From: Paramarasmius palmivorus
Taxonomy: Eukaryota; Basidiomycota; Agaricomycetes; Agaricales; Marasmiaceae
Direction: 5' to 3'
DNA: 64,000 bases
Assembly (NCBI GenBank): GCA_037176845.1
Contig: JAYKXP010000044.1
Span: 364,958-428,957, forward strand
In this document: piece after piece, positions 12,572 through 22,850 of the stretch
How the letters are laid out: each line of letters opens with the position of its first letter
Position numbering within the stretch: position 1 is the first letter of the stretch
Translations under genes and position numbers: made by a program
The notes under the pieces: generated by a model
What the model was told of the DNA's origin: nothing
Seen by the model: the letters and a program-made list of their open reading frames with translations, nothing else
Database searches by the model: none

Positions 12572-13125
12572 TCCCCCTAGCCGACTTGAACGACTGACCT
12601 CTTCATGATAACACGGACTTTTCCCCGAAGATACTAGTGAAGCGCTCTACCGCTGAGCTAAGGGGGAGATGCTTTTGGTCTAGGTACACGCGCTAAAACG
12701 GAGACGTATAGACGATTCCTTCACCATCGATCGCCAAACGACGACGACATTTCATTGCGACCGCGCACCCACTCTACACCCTACACACCCTACACCAACG
12801 CTAGCAAGGAGGTCACCTACGCCCTCAAGGCCTCACCTATGAACGCAACCACTCATTACCCAAAAACGCATATCTCCCTAGCCTGCCTCCCAACCCATCA
12901 CCGGCAAGCTCACCCTTGAGTCCCGTGCGTAATTATGGTCGAAATTTTTGGGATACAGCAGTTGACTCGGAGCACCCGGGAGTCGGGACCACCATGCGTC
13001 GAAGGTGTTTCCGGAATCCGAAGTTTGTCAGGGTATGGGTTTTGCTGTTGGAAGGTGGTGTTTGGGGTCGAGATGTCGAGGTATTCGGGTCGGGTGGGGG
13101 AGTGGTCTCCTGTAAGCCGACACAA
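12540..13125. repeat. Segmental duplication, copy with intact tRNA (pairs with 6600-7130)
   Basis: Same ordered landmarks as the block at 6600-7130, here with a tRNA that folds well. Apart from the tRNA no gene is apparent. Confidence 0.7.
12572..12667 (-). tRNA. tRNA-Thr (anticodon AGT) with 25-nt intron
   Basis: On the minus strand the 5' acceptor TCCCCCT pairs with AGGGGGA. U8 and A9 are present, the D stem is GCTC/GAGC, and the anticodon stem is CTTCA/TGAAG. The loop reads C-T-AGT-A, then a 25-base intron (12607-12631) between positions 37 and 38, then A38. The variable loop is followed by the T arm AGTCG-TTCAAGT-CGGCT. All stems pair (one G-T in the T stem) and the intron sits at the canonical eukaryotic nuclear position. 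The T loop supplies an internal B box. It decodes ACU, and ACC after A34-to-inosine editing. Confidence 0.92.
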
Positions 13126-14072
13126 TCACTCGTACCTCGTTGGATAGGGCAGGGGAGTATTGGACTGCTAATTCCACATCTCAGCTGTGTTTCTTGTCTT
13201 CCCACTACCACCACACTGTACTTGGTGGTTTCATACCCATTCCTTCAGGTGCGAATACCGCGGTATTGGAATTGGCATCACACCTAGTGATCTACACTCG
13301 GAATTCGACAACTTATGCATGAAGATACGCAGCTTGGAACAAATATCTATTCCTTCCATTGACCGGAACACCCCGGATTCACCGTGCACCCCATGCCAAA
13401 AACAACGGTCTGCCTAAGAAAACCTATCCAGGCTCGGACAAGGATGCGCGTCATACACGCCGCCTTGCTGGTCATTCCTCTCAAAACGGCGTTTCATATT
13501 AGAACCTTAGGAGCGCTATAAACCACTAGTTCATGGGACCAGGCAGCATCAGGATCCCGTTTAAAGGGTTGCTGGAACTTAGCACATCAGGGCGTCGTGG
13601 AGGATGAGGGTACAGGATAGCGTACGTGGTTAGGAGAAGCATTGACTTTGTGAGACACGTTATCCCGTATTGTCAGACGACCGAACGCTGACAATTGCTA
13701 TTAGTTTCGTTAATTCACAGGTCAATGCGCATAGTCGGAAGCTCTTTCGAATAGTGATAGTCGGGTGCTTGGCAGTTGCTTTCAAAGGCTTCAGCGCTCA
13801 ACGCTTATCTAGACCTTTCTAATTACCGCCATTACACATGTATGTGGCCCTCCATTCTTTCTTTCACCACCATTTACTCATTCCTTATATAGTGGATCCG
13901 CGATCCATTAGCTGTGGGTCAAGAAGCCCAGTCACATCTCGCGCTGTTTGTCCTTTACCATCTACTTTGCTATTGGGAACCGTTCGGAATGGTACGTACC
14001 ATGAAACCCTTCGCCAGACGCAGATTTTGCTGACCGTTTGCTTAGAGTACAAAGGCAAGCGGTACCGGAAGT
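13126..14072. other. Spacer, no gene seen
   Basis: Holds partial repeats of upstream segments (near 13190-13230 and 13590-13650). Several overlapping short open frames lie on both strands, none with a recognisable domain. Confidence 0.4.
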
Positions 14073-15117
14073 ATGCCAGAACAAAAGCCGACAAGAGGCA
14101 TTGTTCGGGTTCGGGTCCAACATGGGACGGCTGAGCCGACGAAGGAGACGATAGGCACGAAACCAGTTGTTGATAGATCATCCGAGAGAGCAATCGCCTC
14201 AAACGAAGGACGGATGAAGGCGTTGAAAGATGACCTCGATACCCTAATCGTCTTTGTAAGTCGGCACGCATACTATGTGAATATATCTAACACTAGACCA
14301 TCAGGGCGTTCTTCTCTCTATCGTTGCTACCGCATTCCTCATTGGACCGTACCCAAAGCTCGAGGAGGAGCCAGTCATTACCACGGCTTTACCCTTCCAA
14401 CAGACGCTCCAACTCCTACAACCAGACGCATCGCAGACCGTTATGGCTTTCAAGACTGATGGGCTCGCGATTCTTATCGACTGCTTTTGGTTCATGAGCT
14501 TGGGGCTTAGTCTAAGCTCCACCTTCTTCGGGGTTGCGTGCAAGCAGCAGCAGCCAAAAGAAGCCGCCTTGCGACGAAATGTTCTTCGTATGACATCGGT
14601 GCTTGGAACTGCGGTCTTGTTTCGTTGTTGTCGCATTCCTCGTCGGACCGTATCCAAAGCTTGAGAAGGATCCAGTCATTGCCACGGCTACGTCGGCTAT
14701 ACCCTCAGGCTTCCAACAGGTGCTCCTACTCCCACAACCAAACGCATCACAGACCGCTACAGCTTTCCGGACTGATGCGTCCACGATCTTTATCAACTGC
14801 TCATGGTTCATGAGCCTAGGGCTTAGTCTCAGCTCCGCCTTCTGCGGAGTTGCGTGCAAGCAGCAGCCGCCAAAAGAAGCTGTCTTGCGACGAAATGTTC
14901 TTCGTATGACGTTGGTGCTTGGAGCTGCGGTGTTGTTTTTCTTTGTAGGGATCCTGTATCTCTTGTGGGAATGACATCCGTTCCATTCGCTGTTTCGCTG
15001 ACTGCTGTTGTGCCTGGAGTTGTTGGTTGGTGGTTGGTTTGTTCTTGTGGTGATGGCTGTCATGGACATTCGGTGTGTATGGAACACAGTCGAGGTGGAC
15101 AAGAGAAATATGATTAG
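14073..15117 (+). pseudogene. DUF6535 pseudogene with internal tandem duplication
   Basis: Second DUF6535-family sequence. Exon 1 (14073-14255, 61 codons) ends DDLDTLIVF at a GTAAGT donor, the same position as in the gene at 2.1 kb. The intron is 14256-14304. Exon 2 gives the family's first hydrophobic segment, a GPYPKLEEEP loop, a DCFWFMSLGLSLSS helix and a CKQQQPKEA loop. A duplicated block then begins at 14622, out of frame, and repeats the segment from the first helix onward. The second unit continues into a LFFFVGILYLLWE helix and stops at a TGA near 14972. The remaining C-terminal region is missing. A full-length gene of this family would be expected to continue with a long variable tail. 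Confidence 0.75.
14321..14937 (+). repeat. Tandem duplication inside the DUF6535 pseudogene
   Basis: Unit 1 is 14321-14621 and unit 2 is 14622-14937. Unit 2 begins TCGTTGTTGTCGCATTCCTC against TCGTTGCTACCGCATTCCTC in unit 1, offset 301 bases. A ~15-base insertion within unit 2 then raises the offset to ~315. 301 is not a multiple of three, so the duplication itself breaks the frame. Confidence 0.8.
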
Positions 15118-15279
15118 GTGACCGTGGAGCAAGCAATAGCGAATGAAAACTACGTCCATACGTGTTGGATATGGGTTTTCTGAACATCGTACGCGTCTAA
15201 GATGCGAAGGGTGTACTTCACAGAACACCGTAACTCGGGTAAGTACTCTTTTGCTATACAAGTACCCACTACATTGGCG

Positions 15280-16757
15280 CTATCTGAGAGAAAACAAATG
15301 ATCGGTACAAGTGGGCTTCAACTAAGACAGAGTCTTTCAGTATCCTGTGCCAAAGGCATAGAAAGAGACCTACCCATTCACACACAAGCGCCATAATTTT
15401 GCGCAACTCTTTATCCGAGCTCGCCAGGTCTTTGTCGAGAGAGCGTAGTCCTGATTCGTAGTATTTCAAAACACCGTTCTCCGATCGCAGGAGTAGGAAC
15501 TTCCAGTACTGTCCGTTGGTCAGACAAAAGCGAACCTCAGAGTCTATGGGGGTGAACCTGGGTGAACTCAGAAGACTCTGTAGATGGAATTGACATACTG
15601 AGCAAGCTTCAAAAGTGCAATCGCTTGGCTGACTGCTTCTGGTATACTGTCATCTAAACCGTATTGGAGATTGAGGTGCTTGGGTTCAACGAGGAACAGA
15701 CAGCCCTGTGCAAGATCGATTGAGGTTTCTCTGGCTCCACCAGGACCAACCAAGCTGTCTAAGAAATACACGAACAATCGTCAACTGACTATGAGGAAGG
15801 CAGAGAACAATCAAGCTCACCCTTGTTATCCTCGTCCGTTTTATACATCATCACCGCATAGTCAACCTTGCCGCTCAACCACAATTCGTATTCAGAAGTA
15901 GGGTTCGCAATCCGCATCGGTTCATCCTGCCCTAGGTTCAACCCTGGGACGATGGCGACCCCGTCTTCTGGACCTTTAACCGCCAACGCAATTAATATTG
16001 CTTCAAAAACCATTCGTAAACCTGCTCCCTACTACAAATGATTGGGCGCACCAGAAAAGACGTTAATCTGACACGTACATCCATGCTAACGTGGTCGTAA
16101 ATCTTGACCAACCGAGTCCGAAGGTCATGAATCTCCCTCAGCGCATTTGCATCAAATCCACTGGCAAGTTCTGTGGATTTAAACGCCAGATGCCCCTTTT
16201 CGATACCAGCTAAATTGAGCTGGTGGGCTGTAACAGTCAAGAAGGTTGCTCCGTAAAACATCGTGAATTATAGTATGAGGCAAAAAGCGGTCAACGCACT
16301 TACTAGTTTCTGGGTACCCTTGAGTAGGCGTGTACATGTTCGGTAATGGAGCGTAATTCTTCCTCGGTTTCTTCCATACCTTTCAACTCTTCCTTCAGCG
16401 CAGCCAGCGTTTCCAAAACCTGTTGCATCTTCGAAAGATTAACAGGCTTGTCTTGTAGACTGCGTTTGCGGTGGTGCACCATTGTAGTAATTGTAAAGGA
16501 ATAAGACGTCGGGTCACACTGTGACTGAGAGTGCACTATGCCGCCGGCACTTTTTTGCTCAAAACGCTCACCTCGTTCAAAGGGTGTTCGTCTCTGCAAG
16601 CCTATAGAGGTATGTTCAACTGTCCTCTTTGCACCGTTTTTAGATCTAATACACCTTCTAGCATCTTAGCAGGAATCGACTTCGATTCCGAATCGTTCAA
16701 GGCATGAAATCGAGATTCCGGTATGTACACTACTCTACCTTTTTCACTGTCACTCAT
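15280..16757 (-). CDS. Multi-exon protein with PD-(D/E)XK nuclease-like signature
   Basis: Minus-strand gene model with short introns. A coiled-coil-like exon starts at ATG 16482 (QQVLETLAALKEELKGMEET). An exon with TAHQLNLAGIEKGHLAFKS and ending HVSMD follows. A GTACGT...TAGTAG intron leads to GAGLRMVFEAILIALAVKG...ELWLSGKVDYAVMMYKTDEDNK. The next exon has GCLFLVEPKH. An exon with FCLTNGQYWKFLLL..YYESGLRSL follows a 41-base intron, then a short last exon stops at 15280-15282. The pattern VDY...VEPK resembles the D...ExK core of PD-(D/E)XK nucleases, which are common in Crinkler/RHS-type fungal proteins. An upstream open exon (16757-16602, VYIPESRFHALNDSESK) is probably the true N-terminus. 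The join between the first two main exons is not resolved, so a frameshift is possible. Confidence 0.6.
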
Positions 16758-16829
16758 AGCAAACACAAGCCCAGAACGCCATATATACCTCTCAAGATGT
16801 GCTGTCCTCAATCACCGTCGTCCTGAAAC

Positions 16830-18077
16830 ACGCTCCCCGACACCACCACCATCCCATTCCCGCTACAAGACCTCCACACAACACCAGTCAACGACACTAG
16901 GCCTCAGTCGCGCTGACATAGGTCTTACACATCTCATTACGACAACGCGTCCAGTCGCCTGTGCTCTATCCTTGCATCCTCGCCCTCACGCTACACATTT
17001 CCTGTCCTCACCTCTCAAGACTCCGCAGGACAAGCTTCTACGCGACACCCCAACCTCCTTTCTTGTCTATTGTCCTCATACCGCAACCATGAATTCCCCC
17101 AAGCACTACGACTTCCGCACGCTCCCTTTGCTCATGCCCACTATCGACTCTTGTGTCGTCCTTTCCACAAAGTCGCGAGCGTGCTTATGGTGACAATAGG
17201 CCCATATACAAACCAGCGTGGTGGATTGGATGGTTGGTCTGGGCTTGTTAGTTCTACTGTGCAACATTCAGGGTAAGTACTCCCTGTTCTTCAATCTCTG
17301 AACGCGCCTTACTGATGCTGTACCACATCAACTATAGCGTCATCTACATTCTCACAGAAGCCCAGCATCAGACTTTTGCAAACTCAGGAAAAATGATTTT
17401 CGTTTCCGTGTTGCTGTCGCGTTACTACAGCTGTCCCTACTTCCTTCTCGAGACGCAACTATCTCGGTCTGGCAGTAACAGGGAGCCCTGTACCCTCATC
17501 CCATCTTCTTCCTCATATCCTCCAAATCCATACCCTCTAAAGTCAGAGCCTGGGTTAGCCCCCAGAGTCGTACTAGCCATCTAGGCGGCATAAAGAGCCC
17601 CGGATGTAGGTGGGTATTGCCTCACTACGTCATGCCTGAAACTGGTAATTTTGGGTGCTATACCTACACCGAGTCTCGATCCATGAGCCCAAGCTGGTGT
17701 TCTCGTAGAAGGATATGACCTCTTTACGAGATCCTGGATGTCCGCTAGGTTTCGTCGATCCTTTAAGGGCTGAACGTCGAAACCTCGAGGCGTCGATACC
17801 TATCACTTTTCTGGAACTTTGCTGCCAGAACGGCCCAACAAATCGATGCCACTCCCTTGGTTCAATGGCATCTGGGTATCGTGTCGAATCTGCGAGGGAA
17901 GACGTATCGGGTGTAGGCTGTGAAGGGTATGGCGAGGGCTAGGAAGAGAACGAAGTTCCGAAGACGCATTGAAGCTCGGGATTGGTAGCGTTTCGCTGAT
18001 ATCTGCGAATGGTATGTTCTGATCCCTTTATGCGTGATAATCTTTTTTGCTGAATGCAGACCCTGAGGTTGTTGCTG
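16830..18077. other. Weakly coding spacer
   Basis: A CCTC/CACC-rich stretch (16800-17090) resembles a fungal promoter or 5' UTR. A possible plus-strand exon near 17165-17240 contains a basic segment followed by a tryptophan-rich hydrophobic helix (KPAWWIGWLVWAC), and a GTAAGT donor follows at 17273. The continuation is not convincing, so no gene is called. Confidence 0.3.
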
Positions 18078-18775
18078 CCGGTAGAGATTCGCCTGGGGGG
18101 TTGAATCCGAGGCGGAAGGACGACCTAGAAAGGTTTCTTCGGCGTTAGTTCCTGGCGATAGTGAACAGCGGATTCTGGGTGGTGTAGAGAATGAGATAGG
18201 TGGTGAAGGGAAGGATGCATGAAGGTATAGCGGAGTTGAGGGATGTCGTCTGCATGGCGAGGTCATGCTAAGAAGGGTTAGGTGGTTTTGGTCAGGGATA
18301 CGGACACGAGAAGATACTTTTTACCATATGCGAGCTTCGACGTTGCTTGGTTTACGAATTCTATGGATTTGCATTTTGCTATCCTTTTTTTCTCTTCGCT
18401 ATCCCACATTGTATGTTCCTAAAGTGTCAAACGACGATGTATTGCTTTTGCACAGGTACTAGTGGTGATACAAGGGTTGTCTGTATGACAGAAGTGGAGC
18501 GGAAAATGTGAACAGACACAAAATCTTCGAAGGGAATCAAGGGAACGAAATTCTAGAGGCTTGAAGTTGCGGAAAAGACGGTCAACGGTAGCTCTGGATA
18601 CATTCGGTATGCAGCGTATGGATGGTCGGAGGCCTGGAGAGTGTTTGAGCATTGGTGAAAGTATGTAGCGTGCAGAACTATTAGCGTACCTATATATGTC
18701 GAACTCCCCTGGCTGACATCGCTCGTTTCCTCAATCCTTCGACGGTAGTATAGTATTTCAATAAGCACCGGTAGC
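18078..18775 (+). repeat. Three-copy dispersed module, copy C (shorter)
   Basis: Third copy of the module at 7446-8385 and 10863-11785, same orientation. It ends early, at about the GACGGTAGTATAGTATTTCAAT segment, so it lacks the last ~250 bases of A and B. Confidence 0.65.
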
Positions 18776-18877
18776 GCCGGTGAAACGGCAAAACCCGCTA
18801 CCGCCGATTTCAGGGAGTATAGATTATGAGCACCGAACGATTACTAGAAATAAACATATTCGATTCGAAGCCAGTAA

Positions 18878-19943
18878 TTACAGAGTAAATACGTTGTTTA
18901 TCGAGATGACCTTGTTTGTAGCATGGAACAACGGCCATGAACGATCCCTGGACTTTATGTGCTCTTCGACGGCAAACCAGAACGCATCCCAGCTTCTTCC
19001 TCCCACCCTTCCCACCATAAGCCTAGAAATAACATGGGCAAAATCTTCATCTTGGGGCGTCCGTCTCCGTAAAGCGAGTCTTCCTGGATTGACCAATACA
19101 AAGCGGTTATTGAACGTGGCGTGTGAAAACACATTTCGATTGGTTGCAGTGAGCCATCCTGGTCTAAGGAAGACCGCGAAGACACTCCATGAACTCGGTA
19201 TGTTGATGCGGCGTAAGTTCTTGAAGATGCGTTCGGGATCGTCTTCGAACAGTATGCTCACCTCCCGAAGGGTTGGCATCTCCTGCCACGGGATATCGTT
19301 CCCTCCTAGGGACCTTTCCAGCATCGACGCGGTATGCACCGTAACGTCCACGTGGAGACGACGAAGAGATGACCAGCATGTTTCGGGGAATGCAAGTAGG
19401 AGATCTGATCTGTAGGAGAATCGAGCAAGTCCAAGAGAATCCTCGAAACAATGCCACAAGTCCTCTTGGAATTCCCTCGAAGCAGCCGATGACAAGCATA
19501 ATTGAACGGGGCATCGTGCTTCGGTTACGTTTCGAAAAGTATTACGGAGACGGCCAAACACCACTGGATGGATCATAGGAAGGTAGAGCATCAATTTGCT
19601 GGGGAAGTCTCCGCATGCTTTGATGATTTCGGCCTCCATCTGTATGAGGTCTTCGCCGCAACAAAAATGTCCAGCACTAGCGGTACCGAGACAAGGGTGT
19701 CCGCCTTCGAGATCTATGGTCAACTTTTTTACGAATGCCGCACGGTTGGGGTGGTCGCGTATAGATTTATGGAACGAGATCAGGCCGTGAACATCGTCCA
19801 ACACCACGGCGTTGTAGAGTCGAGGGTATAGCCTAGGGTATCATAAAAAAGGGAACAGTATATAAAGAAGTATAGTATGCTCACCATTCGGTAATGTTTC
19901 GATGAAGGAAAAGCAGCCATGCATTCCCGGACAGTCCCAGGTC
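18878..19943 (-). pseudogene. F-box-like gene, 3' portion, split by Copia insertion
   Basis: Main part of an F-box/LRR-like protein gene of the kind abundant in mushroom-forming fungi. It has an intron at 19833-19884 (52 bases, GTGAGC...CCCTAG) and a stop at 18878-18880. Before the intron the exon encodes NAWLLFLHRNITEW and after it LYPRLYNAVVL, then regularly spaced leucine-rich segments. The exon is open right up to the LTR at 19944. Its 5' end lies across the insertion at 26814-26896. Counting the 5-base target duplication once, the pieces join in frame to exactly 1092 bases (363 codons plus stop). No other lesion is visible, so the allele without the insertion should be functional. Confidence 0.8.
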
Positions 19944-19991
19944 TGTCAGAGTTTTAGATTGAACTCTGTTAGCAGCGATAGCGCAGGTAAG
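19944..19991 (-). repeat. 3' LTR of Copia-1, outer fragment
   Basis: The first 48 bases match 26509-26556 exactly. The rest of this LTR continues at 22542, beyond the nested DNA transposon. Confidence 0.9.
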
Positions 19992-20338
19992 CACCTTTGG
20001 TGCCCGAGTAAACCCACAAATCTGTTGGACTGATGGGGGTCAGTCCATCAAATCTGAAGGAAAATTTTTTTGGGGGGTCGCCCTTCGTTAGCACCTCTAG
20101 ATACCTCGATAATTTCCGTTAATTCTGAGGGTATGTAGCTAAAGTCAGCGAGTCCCTCAAAGGTCTCCAGCGTCATCGTGACGGCAATTTCCGTTCGGCG
20201 TTGTCACGGTCGCCAGCTCGCGTCATGTATCACCGACGTAAATATCAATCAACAGCCCACCTCTTGACATCAAACCACCATCATCTCGCGTCCTCAGCCC
20301 ACCTATACCCGTTTCCCGTTCCGGAATTATCGCCGAAG
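19992..20338 (+). repeat. Left terminal inverted repeat
   Basis: Pairs with 22191-22541. Differences include GGGGGTCAGTCC here against the equivalent of GGGGGTACATCAGTCC in the right copy. Conserved features include GGTCGCCCTTCG and a GCGTCATCGTGACGGC internal palindrome. Confidence 0.9.
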
Positions 20339-22190
20339 TTTGTGAAGAGACACCTGGTTGGGTGAAGCATCATTAGGCATGTGTTAATCAAGGTATATGG
20401 CATATTAAGCTGCTATTTCTTATAAAAACTGATTTGGCTGCCTAGAGTGAAGTCCCCGCAATTCGCTCTGTGGTCCTTGAAGTGTGGGTTATACATCGTT
20501 GTTCTTGCAGTACAGGTGCGTTGCAAGCATTTCACCTGTCGTTATAGTCATTTACTTTTGTCAGACGATGTAGAACACACTTGTACGACCTGGAATTGAT
20601 TCCAGTACGACATAATCAGCAAACTGTAACAAGTCTCGACATCATCCTCTCCACATCCGGCAAGTTGAGAACTCGATTCCATTCCCTCCTACTAATCATG
20701 TTCCAGTCCTCAAGGCTCTAGGGCTGACACGACTATGTCAGTCGTCATGTCGCCACCCTATCTCCCATGACTATGAATTGGTCACGCTCAGTTCGTTGGA
20801 CAATCGTCCAAGGAGAGACATGTGTGGTACGTTTCTTAGTCTGTTGTCTCACTGTAGATCGCTCATGAAATGGACAGAAATATAAGTGTATTGATTATGA
20901 TTCATACGAGTACACTGTATAAATGAGTAACATCTTATATCTGACTGGTCATGCTATAAATAATCCACGAACGAGTAGTTGTAGCGGATGCATAATGTCA
21001 CTGATTATTTACACGACATAGCCAGGACGCATCGATATAGTATTGCGACTGTGCCATATCAACGTATTAGCGCACATCACCACGATCGCCACGCTCATCA
21101 CCACGCATCACCACGGTAAATGTTTTTGACTCTAGTTCATCGTCCACTATGTTCGGTGGCCTAGAAATGTGTGACTAGTTTGGTATTAGCATATGTGAAT
21201 GGTTACAGATGTTCATGGCACCAAGATAGATTTTTTTATTATAAGGGAACCTTGGACGATGCTTGCGTGTTCTTATTGATACGAACACCAAACCTATGTA
21301 CATGCCATGAAGATCATCTTTCTGTCACAAAAGCCTTTTCATCTTTAGGTATTTCCAAGTCTAAATACAAGGCAATAACGCTCGACAAAATGAATCCGAT
21401 AATCGTATCATTGGCTATAGTCCTAGGGTACTAATCACCGAGGACAATATTTGTACATTTATGACTAGATTTTTTGGGCCTTGGTACACTCGGACGCGGT
21501 CATCGGAGCAACAAAATATGAGTTAAATCGAATACAGATAAAGTACAGAAGTATATAGTAATGTACATATCACGTTCAATGGCTATAGATTACCGCAATG
21601 GTGTAAGTGGTGGGTCTTGAGCCTTGAGGTGCCGCCGCCGACTTGACATTAGGTTGAAAGTGCAGCTGGTGACCAATAATAAGCAATGAACCGAGAGAAT
21701 AGCTGTGAAATAGACGTACTCCAGTAGCATTGCCTACATCAGGCTTCAAATACTAAACGACATCTTGCCTCCTTCACATGGTTGACCTCGACTTTATCAC
21801 TTGAGACTCGAAGGGACTCGAACAACATTCCAACCATGTACGCGTGATTACGCAACAATAAACTAGGAATAATCCCGGTCAGTCATATAGTCATGATTCG
21901 AACGCAACACCACAGCACGTACCACTATTAAGTTCCTAGCTTTGAATCAGGTATTCCTCCATAAATTGGCTCCAACTACAGCCACGAGGTCAATACTGGG
22001 GCAGAGAGGGAGAAGACTTCTCGAATATTCCCTCATGCCAGGTACTGTGCAAACAACACGTAATCAGAACAGTTCCAGTCGAAAGGCCATCAACAGAGTT
22101 CTGAGTACTAATAAGTATGAACAGTCAATGATATGCATGACATGAATAATTATCGGTAGCATGGAAAGAAAGTCGATGTTTTCCACTGCG

Positions 22191-22541
22191 CTTCGGCGAT
22201 AATTCCGGAACGGGAAACGGGTATAGGTGGGCTGAGGACGCGAGATGATGGTGGTTTGATGTCAAGAGGTGGGCTGTTGATTGATATTTACGTCGGTGAT
22301 ACATGACGCGAGCTGGTGACCGTGACAACGCCGAACGGAAATTGCCGTCACGATGACGCTGGAGACCTTTGAGGGACTCGCTGACTTTAGCTACATACCC
22401 TCAGAATTAACGGAAATTATCGAGGTATCTAGAGGTGCTAACGAAGGGCGACCCCCCAAAAAAATTTTCCTTCAGATTTGATGGACTGATGTACCCCCAT
22501 CAGTCCAACAGATTTGTGGGTTTACTCGGGCACCAAAGGTG
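22191..22541 (-). repeat. Right terminal inverted repeat
   Basis: Inverted partner of 19992-20338, ending CCAAAGGTG. The outermost bases match those of the left repeat when the ambiguous C at 19992 is assigned to the element. Confidence 0.9.
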
Positions 22542-22806
22542 AGGTAAGCGCGAATAAACGATAGCAGATGACCAGAGGAGTTGAGATAACACAAGATGAT
22601 TATTGTAGGGTTTTCTGTCTAGGTTTTATACATGAGTGAGGATGAAAGATAAACCTAAAAGTACAAGTATAGACGCGATAGAAATAATTGTGGCTTTGTG
22701 TGGCTTTCTGTAAGAAAGTGGGTTAGACAAAACGATACGAGCGGGTCAAGAGATATTCTAAGATGTGGCATGCATATGTAAATATAAACGTTCTATATTT
22801 CCAACA
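22542..22806 (-). repeat. 3' LTR of Copia-1, inner fragment
   Basis: Continues the LTR interrupted at 19991 and matches the 5' LTR (26509-26813) with no difference that I can find. It ends TTTCCAACA on the plus strand, followed immediately by the polypurine tract. Confidence 0.9.
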
Positions 22807-22816
22807 CTCCCCCTCA
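22807..22816 (-). promoter_or_regulatory. Polypurine tract of Copia-1
   Basis: The plus-strand sequence CTCCCCCTC, purine-rich on the coding strand, directly abuts the 3' LTR. The same CTCCCCCTC follows the 3' LTR of the second Copia at 58366. This is the expected site of plus-strand DNA priming. Confidence 0.8.
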
Positions 22817-22850
22817 AACCTTGGATTATGGAATGATCTGAGGTTTGACT

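Larger units (their letters stand above)
19992..22541. mobile_element. Non-autonomous DNA transposon with ~348-bp inverted repeats
   Basis: Inserted within the Copia 3' LTR. The target duplication is AGGTAAG, or AGGTAAGC if the ambiguous C is counted (19985-19991 and 22542-22548). The uninterrupted LTR at 26509 shows the original site. Terminal inverted repeats begin CACCTTTGGTGCCCGAG and run 19992-20338 and 22191-22541 with few differences. The interior has no open frame above ~90 codons, so it cannot encode a transposase and must be mobilised in trans. A 7-8-bp duplication with long inverted repeats fits a Mutator-like, hAT-like or P-like superfamily. Terminal sequence alone does not decide. 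Confidence 0.88.

Noticed and set aside
17091..17276. A membrane transporter exon (tryptophan-rich helix near 17200)
   Set aside because: Only one helix with no convincing following exon; resemblance to NIPA-like transporters is too weak to call.
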